From JAYPHU01 sp964611435 (lineage in GTDB: Bacteria > Pseudomonadota > Alphaproteobacteria > Rhodospirillales > UBA2165), in contig CAZSXT010000007.1 of the NCBI GenBank assembly GCA_964611435.1, positions 62,001-126,000 of the forward strand: a stretch of 64,000 bases of DNA, read 5' to 3'. Below the pieces are notes generated by a model that was not told the origin of the DNA, did not search any database, and saw only the letters and a list, made by a program, of their open reading frames with translations. Made by a program: the position numbers and the translations under genes. Of this stretch, positions 8,324 through 17,235 are shown in pieces (the stretch's first letter is position 1; each line of letters starts with the position of its first letter).

Positions 8324-9322
8324 CTACAGAAGGCCTTTTTCCTTGAAATATTTCACGGCGCCCCGATGCATCGGCGCGGACAATCCATCCTTCGCCATTT
8401 TCTTACGGGTCAGGGTCCGAAAGGCCGGATGCAGCTTCTTGAAGGACTTCATATTTTCCATAACCGAGCGGGTCAGCTCATAGACCACCTGGGAGTTCAT
8501 GCTTGACCGCGTGACCAACGTGGCCATGACACCAAACGTGGTGACGTGTTTCCTATTCGTTTTGTAAGTGCCCTGGGGAATTGTCGCAAAAGCATAGTAG
8601 GGATACTTGGCGACCAGAGCCTTTTCCACGTTGCTATTGAGATCAATAATTTGCGCACCGCAATTATCCGTGGCGATGGCCACGCCGATATTGGGGACGC
8701 CAACTGTATAACCATAGGCATCGATTTTGCCGTCACACAGCGCCTTGGATTGTTCCGTCGACGTCAGTTAGGTAACCCGGCCAAAATCCTTGAACGATAT
8801 GCCGTGCGCCCGCATGAGCGCCTCCATTGTTCCGCGATGTCCGGAACCGGGGTCGCCGACATTCACACGCTTCCCCTTCAGGTCCGACCAGCGCCGGATT
8901 TTGGTGCTGAGCCCGACGATCAAGTGGAACGGCTCCGGATGAATAGAAAACACGGCCCGAAGGTTGTCGAACTTCTTCCCCCTGAATTTACTGCTGCCCC
9001 GATAGGCGTGATACTGCCAATCTGATTGAACAATACCAAAATCAAGAACTCCCTCCTTGATCTTGCCGATGTTGAAGATTGATCCGTCCGTCGACGGGGC
9101 AGAGCAACGAAGGTTGACGACTCTGCCTCGGTGCGTCACCCGCTTGGCCTTGGTGTTTACCATCCTGCAGATAGCATTGCCGGCAGAAAAATAGACCCCG
9201 GTGGGCCCGCCCGTGCCAATTTGGATGATCCGCTGTGTTTGGGCTTCGGCCATTCCGTTGCCGACGATCAGCATGGCCGCTGACAGGCTCAGTCCGAATG
9301 CGAAATTACCGGAAAATTTCAT
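8324..9322 (-). pseudogene. TAXI-family TRAP binding protein with one internal stop codon
   Basis: The reading frame starts at 9322 with a signal peptide (about residues 1-27, ending MAEAQ). It continues with family text such as GGPTGVYFSAGNAICRMVN and runs to a TAA at 8768-8770. The same frame then continues without shift as LTSTEQSKALCDGKIDA to a stop at 8324, giving a TAXI (TRAP-associated extracytoplasmic immunoglobulin-like) receptor of about 332 codons, the normal family length. In relatives I recall the residue at the stop is usually acidic, so a single GAA-to-TAA change would explain it. An internal ATG at 8683 is unlikely to give a useful product. No TAXI-type fused permease gene is nearby. 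Recent inactivation, a sequencing error or read-through are all possible. Confidence 0.82.
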
Positions 9323-9340
9323 GGTGTAGCGCTCCTTTTT

Positions 9341-9363
9341 CCTGGCCTGATGATCAGCCCAGG
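9341..9363 (-). promoter_or_regulatory. dyad-symmetric element upstream of the TAXI gene
   Basis: Two nested inverted repeats, CCTGG/CCAGG outside and CTGAT/ATCAG inside, form a symmetric 23-base element about 18 bases before the start codon. It is next to the AAAAAGGAG ribosome-binding site. It could be an operator for a dimeric repressor or an RNA hairpin affecting initiation. The remaining 170 bases up to apt show nothing clear. Confidence 0.35.
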
Positions 9364-9537
9364 CAAAACGACTTCCACTTCTAATTCAGCCTAGACCAGC
9401 ACAAACCGCTCCGACAAGGGAATTCCCTAACGCAGCCTCCACGGAAGACATCCGGACGGTCGCGTGATTGCCCGTCTGGATACAAAAAGTTAGGATGCGT
9501 CACCATTTCGAGGGACCATCAAAAGGCTTTTATCTCC

Positions 9538-10053
9538 ATGGACATTAAGGACCATATTCGTAGCATTCCCGATTTTCCGAAACCCGGAATCCTGTTCTAT
9601 GACATTTCCACACTTTGCGCCCATCCGGACGCCTGGCAGGTTACCATGGGACGGTTGGCCAAGATTGTCAGCCGGCATCAGCCGGATGTGCTGGCCGGGA
9701 TCGAATCTCGCGGATTTCTGGTCGCTGCGCCGCTGGCGCTGAAATTAGGCCTTGGTTTCATCATGGCGCGCAAGCAGGGCAAACTGCCAGGTGAAACGGT
9801 CAGCCACGAGTACGACCTGGAATATGGCACTGACACGATCGAAATTCAGGCCGACGCCATTGAACCGGGCCAGCGCGTGGTCATCTTGGACGACCTGTTA
9901 GCGACCGGCGGCACCTTGAATGCTGCGGTCGAGCTATTCAGAAAAGTCGGCGCCGAAGTGGTCGGAAGCGCCTGCATCGTGGAGCTCAGCTTCCTGAAAG
10001 GGCGGGATAAGCTGGATATCCCGTGCGACACGCTGGTCACATACGACGAGTAG
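9538..10053 (+). CDS. apt: adenine phosphoribosyltransferase
   Basis: This 171-residue cytoplasmic enzyme converts adenine and PRPP to AMP in purine salvage. It begins in the usual Apt way (IRSIPDFPKPGILFYDIS) and has ESRGFLVAAPLA in the base-binding region. The PRPP loop VVILDDLLATGGT is at about residues 114-126. Length is standard. The ribosome-binding site is weak but the N-terminus aligns with the family at this ATG. The core-MetE-like gene follows 45 bases later; adenine and methylthio-compound salvage are metabolically linked, so shared expression is plausible but unproven. Confidence 0.95.
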   Translation: MDIKDHIRSIPDFPKPGILFYDISTLCAHPDAWQVTMGRLAKIVSRHQPDVLAGIESRGFLVAAPLALKLGLGFIMARKQGKLPGETVSHEYDLEYGTDTIEIQADAIEPGQRVVILDDLLATGGTLNAAVELFRKVGAEVVGSACIVELSFLKGRDKLDIPCDTLVTYDE

Positions 10054-10098
10054 GTGCTCGCAAGATCAAGATCCACCAATCAGAGGAAGGAAGTCAAA

Positions 10099-11154
10099 AT
10101 GACTGCAGTAGCGTCCGGGCCCAAAGTCCACCTTGTCGGTAGTGTGCCATTGAACACGGCGGAGGAAGTCTTCACCCAAGTGAGCGCCGCTGTGGGAACC
10201 CATTTGTGCCGCCTCCCCGACGGGGAAACCGGCAGCCGCAAGGGTTGGATCGCGCAAATTCAGCGCCGCCTCGCCGATCACCCAAATTTTGAACCCGACG
10301 ATTCCATCCCGCCGTTTCAGTTCAAGCAATGGGACGGCAAAGTGGTCCGGGAATATCCGCTGATCCGTCTCACCGAGGGTACGGACGTTGATAGTGTCAC
10401 CTTCGATGCCGGGTATGCGGATGACGCCATCGCTTCCTTTGCCGAGTTCGAGAAGATGCAGGCGGCGGGTAAAATTCCAGCGGGCGTCCGGTTCCAGGTT
10501 AGCCTGCCAAGCCCTCTGGCGCCCACCTATAACTATTGCTCGCCGGCGCACCGGGCGAATTTCCTGCGCATTTTCGAGAGGTCCCTGATCGCCGACCTTA
10601 ACCGGATCGCCGCGGCCATTCCCCACGACAAACTGGCGATACAGTGGGACATTTGTCAGGAAGTCCTGGTATTCGAGGACTACTACCTGGCCCGGCCCGA
10701 TGACTATAAACAAGAGGCCTTTGAACAGTTTGGCCGGATCGGCGACGCCGTACCGGCGGATGTCGAGGTCGGCTACCACCTCTGCTATGGCAGCCCCATG
10801 GACGAACACGTGATCCAACCGAAAGATGCGGCGATCCTGGCGGAAATTTCCCAAGGCATCGTTGATCACGTGAAACGGCCGATGCAATTCATCCATATCC
10901 CGGTACCAAAGGATAGGACCGATAACGCCTACTACCAGCCGTTGGACGCCTTAAACCTGCCGGCGGTGACCGAGTTCTATTTGGGATTAGTCCACGACGG
11001 GGATGACGACGGTAATCGGACGCGGCTGGAGCGTGCTCAAGCCCACTGCAGGGTCGATGGCGTCGCGACGGAATGCGGCTGGGGCCGGGGTGCGCCGGAA
11101 CGAGTGCCCGGCATCCTGTCCGCCCACGCCAATACTATCGGCTATTTCGGTTAG
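10099..11154 (+). CDS. core-MetE-like protein (UROD/MetE-like barrel)
   Basis: This 351-residue protein resembles the C-terminal catalytic barrel of cobalamin-independent methionine synthase without the N-terminal barrel. The zinc-ligand pattern appears kept: YHLCYG supplies His and Cys, and ATECGWGRG near the C-terminus supplies a second Cys. Family members transfer methyl or alkyl groups to or from thiols, but the substrate here is unknown. I chose the ATG at 10099 because AGGAAGGAAG lies just before it; the GTG at 10054 is in frame but has no support. A second member of the family is encoded at 59770-60936. Confidence 0.75.
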   Translation: MTAVASGPKVHLVGSVPLNTAEEVFTQVSAAVGTHLCRLPDGETGSRKGWIAQIQRRLADHPNFEPDDSIPPFQFKQWDGKVVREYPLIRLTEGTDVDSVTFDAGYADDAIASFAEFEKMQAAGKIPAGVRFQVSLPSPLAPTYNYCSPAHRANFLRIFERSLIADLNRIAAAIPHDKLAIQWDICQEVLVFEDYYLARPDDYKQEAFEQFGRIGDAVPADVEVGYHLCYGSPMDEHVIQPKDAAILAEISQGIVDHVKRPMQFIHIPVPKDRTDNAYYQPLDALNLPAVTEFYLGLVHDGDDDGNRTRLERAQAHCRVDGVATECGWGRGAPERVPGILSAHANTIGYFG

Positions 11155-11163
11155 GCGGCGCAA

Positions 11164-12408
11164 TCAATCGTGATCGTGGTGATGACCGGATACTTCGTAG
11201 TGCCGGCGTAACAGATCAATGCCGTAGTCATTGCCGTTGGGCGTGCGGATGATTGTATGCACGTGGAACTTTTGCGGTTCCTTGTTGGTCAGGAATACGC
11301 CCGTGTGCAGATCGAACTCAATGAACACGACCGGGCTCTGGATGCGATAATAAAAGGCGTCCGCCTCCCCCATACCGCCAATCCAGCAGAAATGGGTGTC
11401 GCCCAAGTGCCGTTCCACATCGCCCATTTTCGCCGCCAGCGGTCCGGCGGGCAATATATTCAGGTAGGCTTGGGTTAGGTCCAGCAGGGTCTGTTGTTCG
11501 GCCTTCGACATGTCGCCCGCTTTCAACCCCTCATAAGGAACGATCCGGTTATCCTGATGCGCGCCGCCCATATGCAGATGATCGGCATAGTGCCACCGGC
11601 CTTCGGGCAAATCCCCGCCGATCACGGACTGATACACGATGGCTCGGTCCCGCTTTTTGGGCGGCAGCCCCCGCATCAATTCAAGCCCGAGCCGCTCTTC
11701 ATCCTCGAACAGACTGAGGCCCGCGTGAGGCCCCTGGTCCGCAAAGGCCGGCTCTGCACCGAAGAAGGACGGCGTCAGCACCATCTGATCCTTAAAGACA
11801 AAACAGCTGAGACATAGATGATGGCCGAACAGTTGCCAGCCCCAGGGCTCCTCCGTTGAGGGTATGCCGAACAGGCAAAATTTAAAACTCCACTCGCCAA
11901 GCACGCCCGAATAACCGATCAGATCGCCTAGGAAACCATTGAGCCGCATGACGCCGAGTGTGCGCTCGTATCCTATTTCGCTGAGGCTCGCCTTGATCAC
12001 GTTCATGACCTCGCCTCGAACGGACTCTCCATTGCCGTCGAGCCGCAGTCCGTGCTTCTCCAGCAAGAGTTCCGTGTTTTGCCACTGCTGCCACATTTCC
12101 GAGTCGATCGGGAAATGGCCAAGTTCCCGCTGTTCCGGGGACAAGGCGGAAAGGAGCTTTCCGGCGGCTTCCACCATCGCTGCCGTGGGCGCATTCTCAC
12201 CACGGATGGAATAGAGACCGGGAAGGACCTCGCCCGTCGCCGTTACGCCCTTGAACGGGTCCGCCGACAGCTCAGCCCATAGATTGATCAGTCCCTGCAA
12301 ACGCGGCCGATCAATGCGCTCGGCCGTATGCGCCTCAGCGGTCATGCCAGCCGGATATTGGTCTGGCAGATAAGGCCGGTAGTCGGGACGGATTAATTTA
12401 TGTGTCAT
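11164..12408 (-). CDS. DUF3500 domain protein
   Basis: This 414-residue protein fits the DUF3500 family of unknown function. Recognisable segments are GIPSTEEPWGWQLFGHHL and MVLTPSFFGAEPAF in the middle, and VVFIEFDLHTGVFL near the end. No signal peptide or membrane helix is evident, and no catalytic residues are established for the family. The last ten residues (VSGHHHDHD region) are rich in His and Asp and could bind metal. It converges on the core-MetE-like gene with nine bases between the stops and is not obviously in an operon with the broken sulfotransferase gene upstream. Confidence 0.8.
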   Translation of the reverse strand: MTHKLIRPDYRPYLPDQYPAGMTAEAHTAERIDRPRLQGLINLWAELSADPFKGVTATGEVLPGLYSIRGENAPTAAMVEAAGKLLSALSPEQRELGHFPIDSEMWQQWQNTELLLEKHGLRLDGNGESVRGEVMNVIKASLSEIGYERTLGVMRLNGFLGDLIGYSGVLGEWSFKFCLFGIPSTEEPWGWQLFGHHLCLSCFVFKDQMVLTPSFFGAEPAFADQGPHAGLSLFEDEERLGLELMRGLPPKKRDRAIVYQSVIGGDLPEGRWHYADHLHMGGAHQDNRIVPYEGLKAGDMSKAEQQTLLDLTQAYLNILPAGPLAAKMGDVERHLGDTHFCWIGGMGEADAFYYRIQSPVVFIEFDLHTGVFLTNKEPQKFHVHTIIRTPNGNDYGIDLLRRHYEVSGHHHDHD

Positions 12409-12438
12409 TTGGGTACTAGCTTATCCCGGCATGGCCGC

Positions 12439-13430
12439 TTAGTCGATCCAGCCGAACCGGGACTTCATCGTACCGGGGATGGCGGCGGACGCCCGCGCTT
12501 TCTGTTCCCCGGATAGGGCGGAGACCCATTCGTCGGTCTGCCCGCTCCGGAAATTCGCCGTCTCGCGCCGCGTGGTTTCATCCAGATGAGGATGGGAGAC
12601 CCCCCCCCGGGTCAATCCCCCAATGGACCAAGAGCTTGTCAAAGAAGACGCCTTCATCCGCTTTCATATCTTCAAAGCTGGAGAACAATATTCCCGGCAG
12701 CTGTTCTTCGGCAGCGAGCCAGCCTTCGACCCAGGTCACCAGTTTCGGCAAATGATGATCCACACACCAATCCGCTTTTTCCTCGAACGAATGGCCCAGC
12801 CAATCGGCCGGCGCGTCCTGGAAAAACATCTTCTGACCATGGGTCTGAAACTCCGCATCAAGATAGTGCAGCCAGGACACCATGGCTTGTCGGGGATCGC
12901 GGACATTGACCACCGGCGCCAGGCCAGCGGCCTTCAACAGCTCCAGCGTAACCGGCTTTGCATCCAGGTGCTCCTGGGACACGCCGCCGAACGTCATCAG
13001 ATACTGGAACTGGGCCAGCACCAGGTGATCATCCGGAAAATCGGACAGAGAGGTCCGCACCATGGGCAGCCCAAGCCCTTCCGCCAAAGTCCGCCACAGA
13101 TATACGCTGCCGGACCGCGGCATGGTCACCAGCATTAATGATTGCGGACCACCCATGTCTGGCACGCCTTTGATAAAAGACGGCGGCGCTCGCGGGATCA
13201 CTCGCCTGACGATACGCACGCCCGGCCTCCCAATACATCCGACCCTGCTGCTCTTTGCTCAACTCGTCGATCGACGCCAGCTCCTCGTAAGTCTCCGCCG
13301 CCTCTAAATGAAAGCCGGTCTCCGTATACCGCGCCGCAAGAATGAGCCTCGCCTGCACGTCCGGCGGCCAATCCTCACCCGGTCCCGTATGATCTAACTC
13401 AGTCACCACAGAGGATTCGCGCAGATGCAT
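12439..13430 (-). pseudogene. TPR-sulfotransferase gene with two frameshifts
   Basis: Three pieces in different frames together read as one protein. From ATG 13430 comes a TPR-like segment (LEAAETYEELASIDELSKEQ, ending SDPASAAVFYQ). After a shift near 13160-13175 comes a sulfotransferase domain with the PAPS-loop-like MLVTMPRSGSVYLWRTL and VVNVRDPRQAMVSWLHYLD. After a second shift in a run of nine C (12600-12608; G on the coding strand) comes a typical C-terminus, DETTRRETANFRSGQTDEW. Eight G would restore the last join. The neighbouring pcm gene diverges 120 bases from the proposed start, which fits a real promoter there. It could be a pseudogene, a phase-variable gene or a product of sequencing errors. 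Confidence 0.75.
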
Positions 13431-13550
13431 CTTTCGCACAAGCAGAAAAGCCAGAATTGTTCCCGTGCGGCATTTGACCCCGGTTTCCGGGCGGGTTTGT
13501 TTGTGCTGTAATTTGCGAAATGGTTCGCGCCGGCCGGAGGAAAGTCTCTC

Positions 13551-14234
13551 GTGGAACAGGACCCGTATTCGCCGCTTCGTCAGATGATGGTTCAGATTAT
13601 CGCGTCTCATGCGGCCGCCACCGGCGAGGTGACCGGCAGATCCGCGTTTGACCCGAAGGTCCTGGCCGCCATGGAAGAGGTTCCCCGCCATGAATTTGTC
13701 CCTGCCGAAATCCGCGCTTATGCCCACTCGGATGGCCCCCTGCCGATCGGCTTCGACAAAACCATCTCTCAGCCGTTTATCACGGCGCTGATGACCGATG
13801 CGTTGGACGTCGGCGAAGACGACACGGTGTTGGAGATCGGTACCGGGCTCGGCTATCACACAGCGATTCTCAGCCGGCTCGCCAAGCTGGTCTATACCGT
13901 GGAGATTGTCGAAGACCTGGCAGAACTGGCTTGGGCGCACTTTGAAGAAATGGGCGCGACGAACATTCAATGGAAACTCGGCAACGGCTACAACGGCTGG
14001 CCGGAGCATGCGCCCTATGATCGGATCATTGTCGCCGCGGCCTCCGAACTGGCGCCCCCGGCGCTGATCAAACAGTTGAAGCCCGGGGGTAAGATGGTCG
14101 TCCCCGCGGGCCTAGATGACGCACAGCAATTGCTCCTGGTCGAGAAAGACACCGCTGGCAAAACCAAAACCCGTGATATCCTGGCCGTCCGCTTCGCCCT
14201 GCTGGAGGGCGTCGAAGACCACAAAAGCATCTAG
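13551..14234 (+). CDS. pcm: protein-L-isoaspartate O-methyltransferase family protein
   Basis: This 227-residue SAM-dependent methyltransferase repairs isoaspartyl residues in damaged proteins. The SAM-binding glycine loop VLEIGTGLGYHTAIL is at about residues 94-108. PCMT-family segments RHEFVP and ISQPFITALMTDAL precede it, and LKPGGKMVVPAG follows. The start is GTG with GGAGG eleven bases upstream. It is 15 bases from the next gene and is probably cotranscribed with it. Confidence 0.9.
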   Translation: MEQDPYSPLRQMMVQIIASHAAATGEVTGRSAFDPKVLAAMEEVPRHEFVPAEIRAYAHSDGPLPIGFDKTISQPFITALMTDALDVGEDDTVLEIGTGLGYHTAILSRLAKLVYTVEIVEDLAELAWAHFEEMGATNIQWKLGNGYNGWPEHAPYDRIIVAAASELAPPALIKQLKPGGKMVVPAGLDDAQQLLLVEKDTAGKTKTRDILAVRFALLEGVEDHKSI

Positions 14235-14248
14235 AGAGGACCCCTACC

Positions 14249-14944
14249 GTGCCCACCGCTTTCCCCGGTTTTTCCAAGGACTTCTTCAAATTTTTCGAGG
14301 AAATCGCCCGAAACAACGACCGTACCTGGTTCGAGGCGAACAAACCCCGTTTCCAGGATGTGGTGCAAGGTGAGATGATCGAGTTCATCACCGCCATAGC
14401 GCCCCGGCTGGAAAAAATCTCGCCCTACTATATCGCCAATCCGAAACGCAACGGCGGCTCCATGTTCCGGATTTACCGGGATGTACGGTTTTCCAAGGAC
14501 AAGCGGCCCTACAAGGAACACGCGGCCTGCCAGTTCCGCCACAGCGCCGGCAGGGACGCACACGCGCCGGGATTCTATGTGCATTTGGAACCTGACAAAG
14601 TGATCTTCGGCGGCGGCATCTGGAAACCACCGGCCGATAAGCTGGCGCTGATCCGCCACAAGATCGCCAAAGACCCGGCGGCGTGGAAGAAAGTCACCGG
14701 CAACAAGCGGCTGAAAGACACGTTCGGCGGCGTCGCCGGCGATGCGCTGAAGCGTCCGCCCAAGGGCTTCGACGCCGAAACGCCGAATATCGACGACATC
14801 AAGCGGATCAGCTTCTTCGCCATGCGCCATGAAAAGGCTAGCCTGGCGCGGTCCAAGGATTTCGTCGGCGAGGTCGAGAAAACCTTTAAAGCCGCGACGC
14901 CGTTGATGAAGTTCATCACCGGCGCTCTGGATGTGGCGTTTTAG
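14249..14944 (+). CDS. DUF2461 domain protein
   Basis: This 231-residue protein matches the DUF2461/TIGR02453 family of unknown function. Characteristic segments are NNDRTWFEANKPRF near the N-terminus, MFRIYRDVRFSKDKRPYK in the middle and FYVHLEPDKVIFGGGIW after it. It is soluble, with no signal peptide. The start is GTG, preceded by AGAGAGGA. It follows pcm after 15 bases and converges with the Nudix gene. Confidence 0.87.
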   Translation: MPTAFPGFSKDFFKFFEEIARNNDRTWFEANKPRFQDVVQGEMIEFITAIAPRLEKISPYYIANPKRNGGSMFRIYRDVRFSKDKRPYKEHAACQFRHSAGRDAHAPGFYVHLEPDKVIFGGGIWKPPADKLALIRHKIAKDPAAWKKVTGNKRLKDTFGGVAGDALKRPPKGFDAETPNIDDIKRISFFAMRHEKASLARSKDFVGEVEKTFKAATPLMKFITGALDVAF

Positions 14945-14950
14945 ATTTCC

Positions 14951-15376
14951 CTAAGTGGGATTTTTCGACGCGAAGGTTTCAATAATTTCCCGCAATTCCT
15001 CATTGGCCACCCGCGAGAGGGCCTCTCCGATGGGCATCAATTCCCGCGAGCGGGTATTTCGTTCCGGGTAGTCGTCAAACATCTTGGCGATCTTCATTGG
15101 ATAGACCCGCACCCGGCACCACCGCCCGCCTTTCTCAGCGCTCTTTTGATATCTGTAAGCGCCGAGGCTGAGAAACTTTACCGTACCGATGATCCCGGCC
15201 TCCTCAAAGGCTTCCAACTCGGCGGATTCCCGGGCGGACAATTGCGGTTCCACGTATCCCTTCGGAATGATCCATCTCCGGGTCGTCTGAGACGTGATCA
15301 ACAGAATCCAAAGCCGATTCTCGATAATCTTGTACGGCAGCACACCGGACTGTTTGTCAAAGGATAAGGGGATCAT
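14951..15376 (-). CDS. Nudix hydrolase, diphosphoinositol-phosphatase-like
   Basis: This 141-residue Nudix-fold protein has WIIPKGYVEP, then a Nudix box in which the metal-binding glutamates are kept (LEAFEEAGI). The usual box arginine is leucine, and the first box glutamate is also leucine. Related small alphaproteobacterial proteins hydrolyse nucleoside diphosphate-linked or inositol-pyrophosphate substrates. The changed residues suggest altered substrate, weak activity, or a role in binding rather than cleavage. It is a single gene facing away from the PiT transporter. Confidence 0.8.
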   Translation of the reverse strand: MIPLSFDKQSGVLPYKIIENRLWILLITSQTTRRWIIPKGYVEPQLSARESAELEAFEEAGIIGTVKFLSLGAYRYQKSAEKGGRWCRVRVYPMKIAKMFDDYPERNTRSRELMPIGEALSRVANEELREIIETFASKNPT

Positions 15377-15478
15377 GGACTTGGTGGCATACTAAACTAT
15401 TGAATTTATTTATTTATTGATGGATATCCCGGATGCGTTACGGCGGCTTCCACAGGACGTCGCCGGTGATTTTGAAGT

Positions 15479-15496
15479 CTGTCATATTTTTGTAAT
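15479..15496 (+). promoter_or_regulatory. probable PHO box upstream of the phosphate transporter
   Basis: CTGTCAT (15479-15485), a four-base AT spacer and TTGTAAT (15490-15496) match the PhoB-binding layout of two CTGTCAT-like repeats 11 bases apart. The first repeat is perfect and the second matches five of seven. It lies about 110 bases before the proposed GTG start of the PiT gene. The rest of the 230-base gap is AT-rich near 15400-15420 and holds nothing else I recognise. Confidence 0.5.
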
Positions 15497-15606
15497 AAAA
15501 GTGCAAAGATCAAACGTTTCTCCGCGGCGATCCTCGTCTGTGGCAGACGTTAAAATCTGGCGTGGCCCAATATTATGGCCACTGGCAATCGGCAGGGGGC
15601 AAGACG

Positions 15607-17100
15607 GTGGCAGCGTTAAAATCCAAGACAACAGTCGATAAAGATCTCAAGCGTATCGTGCAGCTCGAAAAGGCGACGAACCGGATCGGCCAGCGAAATC
15701 TTAATTTAGGTTTCGGGCTATTGTTCCTCATCGGCGTTTGGATATTTACTTTCTTCCAGGCAGAGACCCAAGACAATTACATGATCCTGTCTATCGCGGC
15801 GATCGTTGGCGGCTACATGGCCATGAATATCGGGGCCAATGATGTCGCCAATAATGTCGGTCCGGCGGTCGGCTCCAAGGCGCTCACCATTGTCGGCGCA
15901 CTGTTTATCGCCGCCATCTTCGAAGCCCTGGGCGCGTTGATCGCTGGCGGCGACGTGGTAACGACAATTTCCAAGAGCATTATTTCACCGGATTCCTTCA
16001 GCGATCCAACGCTGTTTGTCTGGGCGATGTTGTCGGCCCTGCTCGCCGCCGCCCTTTGGGTCAATTTGGCCACTTATCTGGGCGCGCCCGTTTCCACGAC
16101 CCATTCCATCGTCGGTGGGGTGATGGGCGCCGGTATCGCGGCTGCGGGATTCGCCACCGTGAATTGGCCGGTGATGGCGGCGATTGCCGCCAGTTGGGTG
16201 ATCTCGCCTGTATTGGGCGGATTGATCGCCGCAGGCTTCCTGGCGTTCGTCAAATTTTTCGTTTTGTATAAGGACGATAAGATTGCTGCGGCACAGCGCT
16301 GGGTGCCGATCCTGGTGGCGATCATGGCCTGCGCCTTCTCTGTTTACTTGATGATGAAAGGTTTCAAGCGTATTTGGAAGCCTGACACCACCACCATTGC
16401 TCTCATCGGTGTGGCGGCCTTCGCGGTAACCTATTTCATTGTCTTTACGCGCGTGGCAAAAGCGGCGGTCGGTATGGAAAACCGACGCAAATCCGTCGGA
16501 CAGTTATTCACCATCCCCCTCATTTGCGCAGCGGCGCTCTTGTCTTTTGCGCATGGCTCCAACGATGTCGCCAACGCTGTCGGACCATTGGCTGCGATTG
16601 TTAGCGTGGTCTCCGGCGGGGCGGTGTCGGCCAAGGTCGCGTTGCCGCTCTGGGTCCTGGCCATCGGCGCGGTTGGCATTTCCGTGGGCCTTCTGTTGTT
16701 CGGGCCGAAAATTATCGAGATCGTCGGCGAAAAAATCACCAGGCTCGACCGGGTGCGCGCCTTTTGTGTCGCGCTCTCAGCCTCCATCACCGTCATCATT
16801 GCCTCGACATTGGGCCTGCCGGTGAGTTCAACCCATATCGCCGTCGGCGCGGTGTTTGGCGTAGGCTTCCTCCGGGAGTTCGTTTCGAATCGATTGGCTC
16901 ATATCCCGCCGGCGCCGTCTGCCGGTCTGAGTACACCGCCGAGCGAAGGGGAAGTTCAAAAGCGGCTGGTGAAGGCGCGGCACCGCAAACTGGTTCGCCG
17001 ACGGCACTTAATGAACATTGCCGCCGCCTGGATTATCACTGTACCGGCCTCGGCGATCATCGCCGCAGTGGTGTTGATCCTGATCGTCAACGTCCAATAG
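15607..17100 (+). CDS. pit: inorganic phosphate transporter, PiT family
   Basis: This inner-membrane phosphate/cation symporter shows the two internally repeated PiT signatures: GANDVANNVGPAVGSKAL in the N-terminal half and GSNDVANAVGPLAAI in the C-terminal half. Each is later followed by a PVSTTHSIVGG or PVSSTHIAVGA segment. About ten to twelve transmembrane helices are apparent. I chose GTG 15607 (497 residues) because AGGGGG lies seven bases before it; GTG 15562 would add 15 residues with no clear ribosome-binding site. The upstream PHO box suggests control by phosphate starvation. No PhoU-like pit accessory gene (DUF47) is adjacent, although one often is. Confidence 0.93.
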   Translation: MAALKSKTTVDKDLKRIVQLEKATNRIGQRNLNLGFGLLFLIGVWIFTFFQAETQDNYMILSIAAIVGGYMAMNIGANDVANNVGPAVGSKALTIVGALFIAAIFEALGALIAGGDVVTTISKSIISPDSFSDPTLFVWAMLSALLAAALWVNLATYLGAPVSTTHSIVGGVMGAGIAAAGFATVNWPVMAAIAASWVISPVLGGLIAAGFLAFVKFFVLYKDDKIAAAQRWVPILVAIMACAFSVYLMMKGFKRIWKPDTTTIALIGVAAFAVTYFIVFTRVAKAAVGMENRRKSVGQLFTIPLICAAALLSFAHGSNDVANAVGPLAAIVSVVSGGAVSAKVALPLWVLAIGAVGISVGLLLFGPKIIEIVGEKITRLDRVRAFCVALSASITVIIASTLGLPVSSTHIAVGAVFGVGFLREFVSNRLAHIPPAPSAGLSTPPSEGEVQKRLVKARHRKLVRRRHLMNIAAAWIITVPASAIIAAVVLILIVNVQ

Positions 17101-17235
17101 CGAGAACGGCTGAAGGCCAACGATCCATCCACGGCCTCGCGATCTGGAATCTTTCGGAGCCACACACTATGGTAGGCTGAACCGGCAGCTCATTCGTCCT
17201 AGGGCCCGGCCCCTAACCATCTGAGCGCACGCCTC

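Noticed and set aside
13029..14009. A 326-codon minus-strand frame across pcm and the sulfotransferase region
   Set aside because: Only its middle part, about 13160-13430, looks coding, as the TPR start of the broken sulfotransferase gene. The rest is antisense to pcm or out of frame.
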